A stretch of 64,000 bases of DNA, taken from NCBI GenBank assembly GCA_963422705.1, contig OY730443.1:1550001-1614000 (forward strand). The letters run 5' to 3'. The notes beneath the pieces were generated by a model. That model was given only the letters and a program-made list of their open reading frames with translations, was not told where the DNA came from and ran no database searches. Positions 28,035 through 38,400 of this stretch are shown here, one piece after another; within the stretch, counting starts at the first letter, position 1; each line of letters begins with the position of its first letter. The position numbers and the translations under genes are program-made. This DNA is from G963422705 sp963422705 (GTDB taxonomy: Bacteria; Poribacteria; WGA-4E; WGA-3G).

Positions 28035-29027
28035 TCATACCGATTTTTCTTCTTGGCCGGCAGGCATCCGCACACTTTGAGACAGCGTGCTTCTCGCCGG
28101 TGGCGCCATCGTGTTAGACGGTTTATTTCTCAGCAACTTGAGGTTACGTTTGTTACGTTGGTTCCGAAACCTATTCCACAAAAGTCCGCGATTCGGCGCG
28201 AAAGCAATTGATAATAGGAGCACGGTGGTGGCACACAGCACAATTGTCGGCCCTGTCGGAATGCGCGAGGCGGTGCTGCTGATAATCGTTCCGCCTACAC
28301 CGGCAGTCGCACCAAAGAGTGCGCCGAGAAGCACCATCAGACTTAATCGGTTTGTCCATTGACGCGCGGCGGCCGCAGGCGCTACTAACAGTGCACTCAT
28401 CAAAATCGCCCCAACGGTTTGTAAACCGAGAACAATCGCAATCACCAATAGGCTTGTCAACAGAATATCAAGCGCGCGTATCGGGAGCCCAATAGATGTA
28501 GCGAAACCGACATCAAAAATAAGCAGCTTAAATTCTTTCCAGAACAGAACCATCACGAGAATCGCAATGCCACCGAGGATGCCCATTGTTACAACATCGC
28601 GCTCTAACATGGAAGCCGCCTGACCAAAAAGAAACGTATCTAACCCTGCTTGATTCGCATTCCCGCTTTTCTGAATGAGCGTATGCAACACTAAACCGAA
28701 CCCGAAAAAGGTTGATAAAATAAGCCCGAGCGCCGTGTCGTACTTGATACGCGTTAATTTGACGATGCTCAAAATAAACAGTGTCCCAATCCATCCGGCA
28801 ATGGCAGCACCCAATATTAGAATCAGAGGCGTTTTGCTGCCGGTTATCAGAAAAGCAATCGCAATCCCCGGCAGGGCCGCATGCGAAATCCCATCGCCAA
28901 GCAGGCTCTGCTGTCGCAAAACGGCATACGTGCCTAAGGCACCGCTGACGATGCCGAGCAGCGCAGAACCGAGTGCGACAATCATTAACGTATAATCAAG
29001 CCGTATGATACTGGTTAAAATTTCCAT
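28035..29027 (-). CDS. troC: Metal ABC transporter permease (first of two)
   Basis: From the ATG at 29027 the protein has 330 residues with about eight to nine membrane segments and the ABC-3 motif RQQSLLGDGISHAALPGIAI. The frame continues 59 codons upstream into the ATPase gene, but the family alignment favours the internal ATG. The C-terminus is a basic, polar tail of about 50 residues without the winged-helix domain of its partner. The two permeases probably form a heterodimer, as in TroCD systems. The ribosome site is weak, so translation may depend on upstream coupling. Confidence 0.87.
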   Translation of the reverse strand: MEILTSIIRLDYTLMIVALGSALLGIVSGALGTYAVLRQQSLLGDGISHAALPGIAIAFLITGSKTPLILILGAAIAGWIGTLFILSIVKLTRIKYDTALGLILSTFFGFGLVLHTLIQKSGNANQAGLDTFLFGQAASMLERDVVTMGILGGIAILVMVLFWKEFKLLIFDVGFATSIGLPIRALDILLTSLLVIAIVLGLQTVGAILMSALLVAPAAAARQWTNRLSLMVLLGALFGATAGVGGTIISSTASRIPTGPTIVLCATTVLLLSIAFAPNRGLLWNRFRNQRNKRNLKLLRNKPSNTMAPPARSTLSQSVRMPAGQEEKSV

Positions 29028-29083
29028 TTTTCGTCTACAAAAATCGGTGGAGAATCCCCGGAGCCCATTCCGTATCTCGCGCC

Positions 29084-29830
29084 TCACGCCGAACTTTTCA
29101 TTAAGGCGATACGTCCACCGTATGTCAGTCGTAAATTCTCGGAGGTGAACGCCTCCGTAACGGGGCCACTCGCGATGCGACGAATGTTCAACAACATCAC
29201 CCAATCAAAATAATCTTCCACCGTTTGCAAATCATGGTGCACAACGACAACGGTTTTCCCAGTGACGCGTAACTCTTGAAGTAACGTCACAATTGCGCGC
29301 TCCGTTGTCGCGTCTACCCCCTGAAACGGTTCATCCATCAAGTAGATTGTCGCGTCTTGGATAAGGGCGCGGGCGAGAAATACCCGCTGCTGCTGCCCTC
29401 CGGAGAGCTGGCTTATCTGCCGTGTCGCGTAAGCCGCCATCCCAACTTTCTCTAAGGCTTGCATCGCGAGGGAACGCTCACGCTTCCCGGGCCGTCGTAT
29501 CCAGCCGAGCGTACCATACCGCCCCATCATCACAACATCCAAAACATCTGTCGGAAAATCCCAATCCACGCTTTCGCGCTGTGGGACATACCCGACAAGA
29601 CGCCGTTGCACTTTATACGGCTTATCATAAATCAATACCCTACCCGCAGCAGGGCGCACTAAGCCCAGCATCGCTTTCATCAACGTCGTTTTACCGGCAC
29701 CGTTAGGCCCAACAATCGCCAAAAGCACGCCCGGTGGTACATCCAAATCGATATCCCATAAAACCGGTTTCTCCTCATACGCCACCGTTAAATCAGTGAC
29801 TTCAATCGCTTTTAGGGCACTTGCTTGCAT
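29084..29830 (-). CDS. troB: Metal ABC transporter ATPase
   Basis: A 248-residue nucleotide-binding subunit. Walker A is GPNGAGKTT, the Q-loop region VGYVPQRESVDWDFP is typical of Zn/Mn importers, the signature is LSGGQQQR, Walker B is IYLMDEP, and the switch His is in VVVHHDL. The ATG at 29830 follows the binding-protein stop by 1 nt with GAAGGG close upstream, so the two are coupled. It energises the two permeases downstream. Confidence 0.93.
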   Translation of the reverse strand: MQASALKAIEVTDLTVAYEEKPVLWDIDLDVPPGVLLAIVGPNGAGKTTLMKAMLGLVRPAAGRVLIYDKPYKVQRRLVGYVPQRESVDWDFPTDVLDVVMMGRYGTLGWIRRPGKRERSLAMQALEKVGMAAYATRQISQLSGGQQQRVFLARALIQDATIYLMDEPFQGVDATTERAIVTLLQELRVTGKTVVVVHHDLQTVEDYFDWVMLLNIRRIASGPVTEAFTSENLRLTYGGRIALMKSSA

Positions 29831-29831
29831 G

Positions 29832-30908
29832 CTAATACCCTTCTTCAACGACATCTTTTTTCAATGCCCCCACAATCGTCTGAATATTGTGCCGGACCAT
29901 GCCGATATAAGTGCCCTCCGGTGTTCCAGCCGTACCCATTGCATCCGAGAAGAGTTGCCCCCCAATAGAGACATCAAATCCCCGCGACTTGACAGCCGCT
30001 TTCACAGCCTCAATGCTCCGAGAAGAAACCGAGGATTCCACAAAAATTGCGGCGACGCGCCGTTCAGCAATAAACGTCGCCAGTTCCTGAACGTCCGCGA
30101 TGCCCGCTTCTGTCGCAGTACTAATGCCTTGCAGCCCGCGGACTTCAAATCCGTACGCGTTGCCGAAATAGTTAAACGCATCGTGCGCCGTCACTAGCAC
30201 GCGTTGTTCCGGCAGCACTTTTGACGTCTCTGATTTCACGTACTCATGTAACTCAGCAAGCTCGCTCAAGTAACGCGCCGCACCGGCACGATAATCGGTT
30301 GCATGCCTCGCATCAACATCGCAGAGCGTTTCACGAACTCGTTCAACCGCCTTCATCCAGAGTGTCACATCAAACCACAAGTGCGGGTCATACTGCCCAT
30401 CAAATTCAGGCGGTGTTAAGAGAAGTCCTCTATCTACACTATCCGTGACAGCAACAGTTGGCGTATTCCCCTTCCTTTTAGAAAGAATGTCTCCCATTTT
30501 TGATTCAAGGTGCAAACCGTTATAGAAAATGAGGCTTGCGGCGTTTAGCCGATTGATGTCCCCCGCGGTGGCCTTATAAAGATGTGGGTCAACGCCAGGC
30601 CCCATAAGCCCAATCACTTTAACATGTTCACCACCTACTTGCTTTACAATATCGGTAATCATGCCGATAGTCGTAACAACCTTCAGTTTTTGGATTGTCG
30701 CGGCACCCGGCTGTTTTTTATCGTCACACCCGGTAATTGTAAGGAGCGTTAAGAAGCATGCTGCCAAGGAAGCGATTTTTTGTCGATTAAAGCGACAACG
30801 CAAGATTCTCGAAAAAAAACCAGCGCCTATTTCGTTCGAACACCCCTCGGAACCAGCCATCCGCTGCTTATTCACAAACCGGATTACTTTGTACATGCGC
30901 TGCATCAT
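29832..30908 (-). CDS. troA: Zn/Mn-binding lipoprotein of the ABC importer
   Basis: A 358-residue cluster A-I substrate-binding protein. A long basic N-terminus precedes the hydrophobic segment and lipobox ITGC (Cys61). The predicted metal ligands are His110 (VDPHLYK), His177 (YDPHLWFD), His243 (VTAHDAFNYFG) and Asp323 (FSDAMG). Three His and one Asp match TroA, which binds Zn and Mn; Mn-specific PsaA-type proteins have Glu in the third place. It starts 96 bp after the regulator gene, probably in the same transcript. The exact start is uncertain because the N-region is unusually long. Confidence 0.9.
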   Translation of the reverse strand: MMQRMYKVIRFVNKQRMAGSEGCSNEIGAGFFSRILRCRFNRQKIASLAACFLTLLTITGCDDKKQPGAATIQKLKVVTTIGMITDIVKQVGGEHVKVIGLMGPGVDPHLYKATAGDINRLNAASLIFYNGLHLESKMGDILSKRKGNTPTVAVTDSVDRGLLLTPPEFDGQYDPHLWFDVTLWMKAVERVRETLCDVDARHATDYRAGAARYLSELAELHEYVKSETSKVLPEQRVLVTAHDAFNYFGNAYGFEVRGLQGISTATEAGIADVQELATFIAERRVAAIFVESSVSSRSIEAVKAAVKSRGFDVSIGGQLFSDAMGTAGTPEGTYIGMVRHNIQTIVGALKKDVVEEGY

Positions 30909-31004
30909 TCTAGTTTCTAACTTCCTTTCTTGTATCGTCTGTTTTTTATTTTATCAAGCGCCGTTTACTGAGTGTGTCCTTGGATGTCCCGTTCTGGCTT
31001 TGAT

Positions 31005-31679
31005 TTATGTTATTAATTCCGTCCCGTGAACATCTGTAACGAAAACATGTTTTGTAACTTCGCGCCCGATGACGACGTGCTTTCCGGCAATGTCAATCGT
31101 AAATGGCCCTTCAAACGGCGCGACATCCAGCACTTGAAACGGGTTACCGGGATAAAGGTTAAGGCCGCCCAAATACCGGAGCAGTTCTGAATTCGTATCA
31201 TTAACTTCAGCCACAACACAAGATTGGCCTTTAAGGAGTTCTACCATCGGCACATAAGCCGTCTTCGTCACAACGCCATTCTTATCGGGAATCGGTGCAC
31301 CGTGCGGGTCCACCGTAGGATAGCCGAGTATCTCATCCATCCGGGCCTCTAACTCTTCTGAAATGACATGTTCTAACTTCTCGGCCTCTTCATGAACGCC
31401 GTCCCACGGGATGCCGAGGGCCTTAAATAGGTAGAGCTCCAACAAACGATGGTGCCGGATGAGCTCTAGCGCAATCGCTTTACCGGCTTCCGTCAGCGTC
31501 ACTTCCTGATACTTCTCTTGGCATACTAGGTTCATCTGCTTCAATTTTTTGAGCATCCCTGTCACGGACGCAGGTTTAACGTCGAGACATTGTGCCAACA
31601 CCCCGGTTGAAACTTTACTACCCTTTTCTTGTAACTGATAAATGGACTTTAGGTAGTCCTCAGCTGCATGTGTAAGCAT
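31005..31679 (-). CDS. troR: DtxR/MntR/TroR-family metal-dependent repressor
   Basis: A 224-residue regulator. The N-terminal winged helix is typical (AEDYLKSIYQLQEKG, KVSTGVLAQCLDVKPASVTGMLKKL), followed by the dimerisation and metal-binding helices (IRHHRLLELYLF, EEAEKLEHVISEELEARMD). A C-terminal SH3-like FeoA domain is present (about 150-224), so it is full length like DtxR rather than short like MntR. It heads the importer operon. A perfect inverted repeat overlapping its -10 box points to autorepression when metal is plentiful. Confidence 0.92.
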   Translation of the reverse strand: MLTHAAEDYLKSIYQLQEKGSKVSTGVLAQCLDVKPASVTGMLKKLKQMNLVCQEKYQEVTLTEAGKAIALELIRHHRLLELYLFKALGIPWDGVHEEAEKLEHVISEELEARMDEILGYPTVDPHGAPIPDKNGVVTKTAYVPMVELLKGQSCVVAEVNDTNSELLRYLGGLNLYPGNPFQVLDVAPFEGPFTIDIAGKHVVIGREVTKHVFVTDVHGTELIT

Positions 31680-31835
31680 CGATTTCCCTCAATTTTTGCT
31701 GTCAATAGCGATAGGGAAGAATTGTCGTGAAAGTCCTATCTCGCCGGAGATTTTCCGACAGTTGTCATCATTCGGCGTGCCTACTCCCAAATGTTAGGCA
31801 ACGGCTTGCAAAATAATTAGGCATCTTTAGAAATT

Positions 31836-31882
31836 AATTTAGTCACACCTAAATTATAGCATTTTATCAAACGAGTTGTCAA
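31836..31882 (-). promoter_or_regulatory. Metal-regulated promoter with overlapping DtxR/TroR-type operator
   Basis: On the minus strand TTGACA (31882-31877) and TATAAT (31858-31853) are 18 nt apart. An inverted repeat AATTTAG-N6-CTAAATT at 31836-31855 covers the end of the -10 and the start point. Its core TTTAGGTGTGACTAAA resembles DtxR-family boxes. The leader to the regulator start is about 155 nt. Confidence 0.8.
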
Positions 31883-32007
31883 GAAAATTTCAAAAAATGG
31901 TATAATGTTTATGAGGAACGTCTTTTATCGTATATTTGAGAATAGAATAATTTAATTTTGCTGAACTTAAGCGGATATGCTCCGATAGCCAAACGAGGCA
32001 CCCAGTT

Positions 32008-32952
32008 TTGAAAAATAAAGCCAGTCCGGATAAACAAACCGTGTTTCAAGAAAATCTGCTGCAAAAATCCGATTCTTCAGCAGCAGCTGCCGACTTAGAG
32101 GCAACTTTAGAAAATGTTGATTGCCGGATTGGAATGAAGCACCTTGATGAAAATTCCGTCTCGCTTATTCTAACGGACCCGCCTTATTTTATTGACGGCA
32201 TGGGCGCAGATTGGAACTCGGAAAAATTAGCAGCACGGGTAAAGAATGGTGTCATCGGTTCCCTCCCGGTAGGAATGAAGTTTTCTGTTAAACAAGGACG
32301 TGATTTGCAACGGTTTCTTAGCCCGATTGCCGAAGAATGGATGCGTGTCACTCGGCCGGGCGGTTTCTGCCTAGTTTTTAGCCAAAACCGCTTAGTCCAT
32401 AGAACCGCCATCACAGTAGAAGATGCCGGGTTTGAAATACGGGATGTACTCCTATGGCGATATGAAGGGCACGCAAAAGCATTTTCTCAAGAGCATTTTA
32501 TCCGAAAGCGGAAACTCCCACGAGAAGAAAAAGAGAGACTTATCCGGAAGCTAGATGGGCGAAAAACACCACAATTGAAGCCTCAAGGTGAAATGATAAT
32601 CCTGGGACAGGCTCCAAGAGAAGGAACTTTTGTGGATAACTGGGATAAATGGAAAACAGGATTAATTGATGTTCACAACCCATTGATTCAAGCCGGTCAA
32701 TTTCCCGGGACTGTCATTCCAGCGAGCAAGCCTAAAGAGCGATACGGACATATTACAGCAAAACCTGTTAAGCTACTCCAACACCTAATCCGCATCTTCT
32801 CTGCGCCACGGGCACTCGTTCTCGACGCTTTCGCGGGCTCCGGTTCAACAGGCGTTGCCGCAAAACTTGAAGGCAGAGCATTTATCGGGTATGAGCGCGA
32901 AGCTGACATGGCAATCCGTGCGAGACAGAGAATTGAAGAAACCGTTTTATGA
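32008..32952 (+). CDS. DNA methyltransferase (DPPY ... FAGSGST order)
   Basis: A 314-residue amino-methyltransferase, presumably adenine N6 or cytosine N4. The catalytic motif is DPPY at 57-60, and the S-adenosylmethionine motif FAGSGST at 275-281 follows it, the beta-class order. The start is a TTG with GAGG about 9 nt upstream; the first 35 residues look disordered and the real start could be later. No restriction endonuclease is adjacent, so it is an orphan methylase here. It is complete and unrelated to the truncated Mod at 49224. The target site cannot be told from sequence. Confidence 0.87.
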   Translation: MKNKASPDKQTVFQENLLQKSDSSAAAADLEATLENVDCRIGMKHLDENSVSLILTDPPYFIDGMGADWNSEKLAARVKNGVIGSLPVGMKFSVKQGRDLQRFLSPIAEEWMRVTRPGGFCLVFSQNRLVHRTAITVEDAGFEIRDVLLWRYEGHAKAFSQEHFIRKRKLPREEKERLIRKLDGRKTPQLKPQGEMIILGQAPREGTFVDNWDKWKTGLIDVHNPLIQAGQFPGTVIPASKPKERYGHITAKPVKLLQHLIRIFSAPRALVLDAFAGSGSTGVAAKLEGRAFIGYEREADMAIRARQRIEETVL

Positions 32953-33094
32953 ACAGCAGCACATCTCAAAATAATTTGCAGTTCGGCGCGGATGCGTCCA
33001 TACCAGCAGTGGGGCTTTATCGGCTCCGGCTTAATTGCGTTTGGAAATTCACAAAACTGAGTCTTGCAGGAACCTAGAGAAAGGAGACAAACGA

Positions 33095-35014
33095 ATGTCC
33101 GTTTTGAAAGCGTTGCCCTTTACCGATGTCACTATCACTGACAATTTTTGGGCACCCCATCAACTCACCAACTCACAGAAGACAATTTCACACCAACTGG
33201 AACAGTGCCGCATAACAGGGCGGATTGATAACTTCGCAAAAGCCGGTGGTTTAATAGAGGGGGAATTTGAGGGAATTTTCTTTAACGACTCAGATGTCTA
33301 CAAGCTGGTAGAGGCTGCGTCCTACACTTTGTGGACACATCCACATCCCCCATGGGAAGGCGCGCTTGAGGACGTTATCACCAAAATTGCCAAGAGTCAA
33401 CAGCCCGACGGATACATCAATACTTACTTTACTTTAGTTGAACCGACGAAAAGATGGCAGAATCTTGGGATGATGCATGAATTGTACTGTGCTGGACATC
33501 TTTTTGAGGCGGGGGTTGCGCACTACCAAGCGACATCACAAAACACCCTTTTGGATGTTGCCACCCGCTTTGCTGAACACATTTACAGCATTTTTGGCGA
33601 CGGAAAGCGGGATGGGATACCGGGCCACGAAGAAATCGAGTTGGCACTTGTGAAGTTGTCGGGGGAAACAGATGAGCCACGCTATTTCGAGCTCGCCAAG
33701 TTCTTTCTCACCCGGCGAGGACAATCCCCCTCCATTTTTGAAAAAGAATTGCAGAATCCGGATATCCCCGGTGGACTTGGGGCTTATCAGCATCACTTCA
33801 CACGCGAGGGGAAATTTGATGGCAGCTATGCACAAGCACATCTCCCACTTGAGCAACAGACGGAGTGTGTCGGGCACGCCGTCCGCGCTATGTACCTCTA
33901 CGCCGGCGCCGCCGATATCGCCGCGAAGACCGGAAATCCCGCACTCATTGACGCATTAGAGCATCTCTGGCGGAATATCACAGAGAAACGGATTTATATC
34001 ACCGGCGGTATCGGGCCCTCTCCACACAATGAAGGATTCACCACAGACTATGAATTGCCAAATTTTTCCGCTTACGCCGAAACTTGTGCCTCGATTGGGC
34101 TAATATTCTGGGCACACCGCATGTTTCTGCTGCAGGGGGAATCGGGCTACGTTGATGTCCTGGAGAACGCGCTTTACAACGGCGTTCTGTCCGGAATCGC
34201 GTTAGATGGAACCAGCTTCTTTTACCAAAATCCGCTCGCTAGCCATGGCAACCTGCAACGACAGAGTTGGTTTTCATGCGCGTGTTGCCCACCCAATATC
34301 TCTCGACTGCTCGCCTCTTTGGGACAGTACATCTACGCCCAAGATGACGAAGACATCTGGATTAACTTATATATCGCCGGAAGCGCCGCTGCCACTGTTC
34401 AAGGAAATATCGCCGTTCAAATCAGGCAGGAAACGGAATATCCCCGGCATGGCGATATCAAACTAACCCTCACACCTGCAGAACCCGTCGCCTTTACAGC
34501 GAACCTCCGCATTCCGGATTGGTGTGACGAATTCGCTGTTCGTATCAACGGAAAACCGCACACCTCACAACAGAGTAGTCCCAACGGCTACCTATCAATC
34601 TCCCGGGAATGGCGGCCAAACGACACCGTCGAATTAACGTTATCAATGCCGATAATGCGCATTTATGCACATACACTCGTTAGAGAAAACCTCGGAAGAT
34701 TTGCTTTACGCCGAGGACCGCTTGTTTACTGTTTTGAGGAATGTGACAATCCTGATGGAATTTTCCAGACGTTGGCAATCCATGAAAATGCCGAATTGGA
34801 AACAGCGTTTAACGCAGAACTCTTAGGCGGTATCACCCAGATTCGAGGAACCGGTGTCATCACGGAAATCACAAATGCCGATAACAAGCTCTATCGGAGA
34901 ATCCCGCCGAAACAGAAGCCCATCGAAGCTGCCGCGATTCCTTACTATGCCTGGGGAAATCGGGACAAAGGGCAGATGGCCGTTTGGGTCCGGGCTGAAC
35001 ACGGATTATCTTAG
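33095..35014 (+). CDS. GH127 glycosidase (DUF1680, beta-L-arabinofuranosidase-type)
   Basis: A 639-residue protein; the ATG at 33095 has AAGGAG upstream and fits the family start. Catalytic residues can be placed by comparison with HypBA1: Glu313 (acid/base), Glu329 and Cys331 in YAETCAS, and Cys397-Cys398 in SCACCPPN, where the first Cys of the pair would be the nucleophile. The spacing between the two Glu residues (16) equals that of HypBA1. There is no signal peptide, so it probably acts on imported oligosaccharides. It follows the methyltransferase by 142 bp. The exact sugar specificity is not certain, as the family also has other members. Confidence 0.9.
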   Translation: MSVLKALPFTDVTITDNFWAPHQLTNSQKTISHQLEQCRITGRIDNFAKAGGLIEGEFEGIFFNDSDVYKLVEAASYTLWTHPHPPWEGALEDVITKIAKSQQPDGYINTYFTLVEPTKRWQNLGMMHELYCAGHLFEAGVAHYQATSQNTLLDVATRFAEHIYSIFGDGKRDGIPGHEEIELALVKLSGETDEPRYFELAKFFLTRRGQSPSIFEKELQNPDIPGGLGAYQHHFTREGKFDGSYAQAHLPLEQQTECVGHAVRAMYLYAGAADIAAKTGNPALIDALEHLWRNITEKRIYITGGIGPSPHNEGFTTDYELPNFSAYAETCASIGLIFWAHRMFLLQGESGYVDVLENALYNGVLSGIALDGTSFFYQNPLASHGNLQRQSWFSCACCPPNISRLLASLGQYIYAQDDEDIWINLYIAGSAAATVQGNIAVQIRQETEYPRHGDIKLTLTPAEPVAFTANLRIPDWCDEFAVRINGKPHTSQQSSPNGYLSISREWRPNDTVELTLSMPIMRIYAHTLVRENLGRFALRRGPLVYCFEECDNPDGIFQTLAIHENAELETAFNAELLGGITQIRGTGVITEITNADNKLYRRIPPKQKPIEAAAIPYYAWGNRDKGQMAVWVRAEHGLS

Positions 35015-35415
35015 AGCCCCTAACTATCAAGGCATTCTTGCATACACAGCACATCCCTTTTCGATGTCAGGAAGTTCAAGCAGAATACTCAAGAGCGTCG
35101 GCGCATTGATACAAAATCCGGTGAAACCGTTGAACCAGATACCTATGGAGGCAGCAGAAAGACGCAGCGCCGGTGGGGAAACTTCTACTTCGAGAAGTGA
35201 ACGCACCTATTTGTCAGATAATCCAATTTCAATCGGTGGAGAAACGACTTGTATTTTCCTTCAACATTGTATTAATATATTGTAGCTTAAGTTAAAAATA
35301 TTACTTCTTTTTCGCTGAAGCTTCTACCAGAACCGGTAGAAGCTTCATAAACTTTTGAAATTGACAGAAGTCGAGGGATGTTAAACTCCTTTTTGACTGA
35401 TTGGAGAAAATCTTC
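35015..35415. other. Intergenic region with a strong hairpin
   Basis: No gene is seen in this 401-bp gap. At 35316-35347 a 13-bp perfect stem (TGAAGCTTCTACC and its complement) with a 6-nt loop could end the GH127 transcript or lie in the leader of the next gene. The segment around 35220-35310 is AT-rich. Confidence 0.55.
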
Positions 35416-38400
35416 ATGCATAGCAAATCCAGTTTTTCTTTGTTTTTTTCTATATTCCTGGCGCTCCTTTTGATGACAGGAACCGTCTTGTTTACTGCAC
35501 CTGTAGAAGGCCAAACAACACTAGACAGAATTGAGATTGTGAGTACCGGGCCTTATTGGAACAACGGTTTCACCGGAGGAATTCTGCGCCTGAAGGTATC
35601 ATTTAGTGCACCGGTGACAATCAAACCGGGCGTTCGGATGTATTTAGATGTTGGCGGTACGCGACGAACCGCCGCGCCGGCTGGTACCAACAGCAAGAGT
35701 GGTAGCATTATCAAGAGTGATTCTACTGCGCAGGTCCAATACTTCCTTCATTGGCCGGTATCCGTCGACACCGACAGTAACGGCGTGACAATTCACGCAG
35801 ACCTCTTTACGTCCACTCCCAACGGGATTACGAGCGCGGATGGTACTGTTTTAAATACGGGGGCCAATAAAGTGGTCCTACCGACAGCCCCAGGCGCTGT
35901 GCCCACTGAACCCTCAGAACATCGCGTGAATCATGTTCCCGGATTGGCGAAATTCCCGCGTCAGGTCACACCAGTTATGTTCAGAAGCGTACCGGCAACA
36001 GGGCGCATTTACCACCGGTTCACTGCCGCGAGAAGCCAAGATGAACGCGACGAAAATGGCTATTATCATACAACGCCGGCGACAGGGATAGCTAATGCCG
36101 CAATCTATGGCCCCGGTGAAACCGTTGAATTACAAGTCAAGTTTACAGAACCCGTGTTCGTCACTGGTTCCCCCATTTTGAAGCTATACTTCGACACACC
36201 GCGGCAACATGTGGATGCTCAATACGTTAGTGGTTCAGGTACTAATACCTTAACCTTTACAATAACTGTGGAGACAGGAGATGGTGACTTTGGTGAAGGT
36301 ATTAGGGTAGGTGGAAATCCGCCCGTCTCGTTTAGCTTTTCCAGTTTTTCACCGAGACCAGGGTCCTCTTTTACCCCGATTCCGCATAACCCCGGTGTGC
36401 ATATTCGAGACGCAGATGGCAATGAATTCGACCTTGACACCCCTCTAAATTATCAGGGCAACACGAAAGTTGGGGCGGGTAGTTTCCAACTAGTAGATGC
36501 CATCAGGCCAACGGTAGCCATTACCAGGGTGCCACTCACAAATCCGGCGGATATAGATGACGTAAATGCCTGTATCCTCAACACTAAGGAAATCCTGATG
36601 CCTATGCTTGGCGGATTTAGTGTGGTTAACTACCCAGATTCGTCGTTGGATGCCCCAACACCAAACCACTTCGCAATATATGTCGCATTCACAAATCAAT
36701 TTCCTGAGGCGCCTGCTACTTTTTGGGATGGCCGAATGAGGTTTAGCAATTTGGGAGAAAACCTACAGATAGCACATCCGTTTGAAGCGAGTGACGTTCG
36801 GGTGGTAGACGCAAATACTGGTGCCGTTATAAACGCACAGGTCACTTTAGCAAATTGTGGAATGTGGGGCAAGGGAGCTGCATCTCCGCAAGCCGAAGTC
36901 TATACTGCAAAGATAAAAATGCCTACCGGCTTTAGCGGCAATGTGAAAGTCCAGATACCTGAAAATGTCGTTAAAGATCTTGCCGGTAACCTCAACAACC
37001 CATCAAACGAGCTGCTCGTTAAAGTGAATCCGGTTCGTACGCAGGTGACTTCTGAAGGCATAACCCTAATGCAGCTGACTTCCACAGACATACCATTGGC
37101 TAAAGCCGCGTATCACGTGTTTGTACGCGACACCGATGGCTCCGGCATTCCAACCGGTGCACTCACACCCGCCCCCACCCCTATTACTGGCATGCCTCTC
37201 TTAGATGAATTCTTCAGCAACGGCGGCACCATAGAGCTCGTGGCGGAGACAGGCACCTATGGCGATGCTCACATCAGTGAAATCATGTGGGGTACCGATG
37301 ACGCCTTAGACGCCGCACCACAGAATAGCCAATGGATAGAAGTTCAGGCAAACAAAGACAAAACTGTAACCATTACGAGTAGCTGGCGTCTTGTGTTCAC
37401 CGTCGGATATCAGGAACGGAAGACTGCCGAAATATCCGGAACCACATATCAAGTTATCGACAGGGTAAGCAATCTCGGTTTAGGGTATTGGACAGTTCCG
37501 GGGCAGAGTGGACGCACCGTGTCGACGCCGGATAATCCTGCCAAAACACTCATCTCCATGGCTCGGGATGGCAACAAGGACGGCACACGTTCAGGACACT
37601 GGGCAGCATCGGCACGCCCGCGCACCAACCTGTCCGGGAATCGTATCGGTACGCCCGGGGCAGACAAGAGTAAACGTATCACTCAAGCCGATAAGCCGTC
37701 TATCCCCGCATCGCCGTTCAGAATCACCGAGATTGGCAACGGTGCCGACGATAAAAACGACTGGATTGAAGTACAGAATGTCACCGACACGGTACAGAAT
37801 CTGAAGGACAAAGTCTTCAGTATCGTCACCGGAACGACAGCCTCCCCTGCTGATAAGCAGCTGTTCAAAGTCGATACAGATGTCAAGATTCCCGCCAAGG
37901 CGTTTCTCTTGATAGCCAATACGAGCCCTGAGGAGACAGCCCTCGCCCGGGGGCACGACTTGAGCGTCGCTGCCGCAGACCTGGAGAAATCGGGTGTGCA
38001 GAGCTACTATCATGTGGAATCGGAACTGAAACTGCCCAGTGATGGGGAGTTCCTACTCGTGCTCCGCTCCGAGGCGAAACTCACGAAATCCGAGAAGTTT
38101 ATCGATGTCGTCGGCACGCACTTCATCGAGAAAATCGATGGGGAATTCAATACGGAAGTTTGGCCACTGCAGGCAACGGCGCAGGGCCACACGAACATCA
38201 TTGATGGTACCGACGAAGAGATGTTGAAGTCAGGCTATGTGTATACCCGCGGGAAGGATAACGCGTTCGCCGAGAAAGCCCTGGCGAGAGCCGGGTACAC
38301 CGGCGTCGGTTATGACAGGGACGCGCCGAATACCCCTGCCAACGGCGGCACGCCGGGCTATGCCAACGACGCGGTGAAAGAGAATCCCGTCGCCAGCACG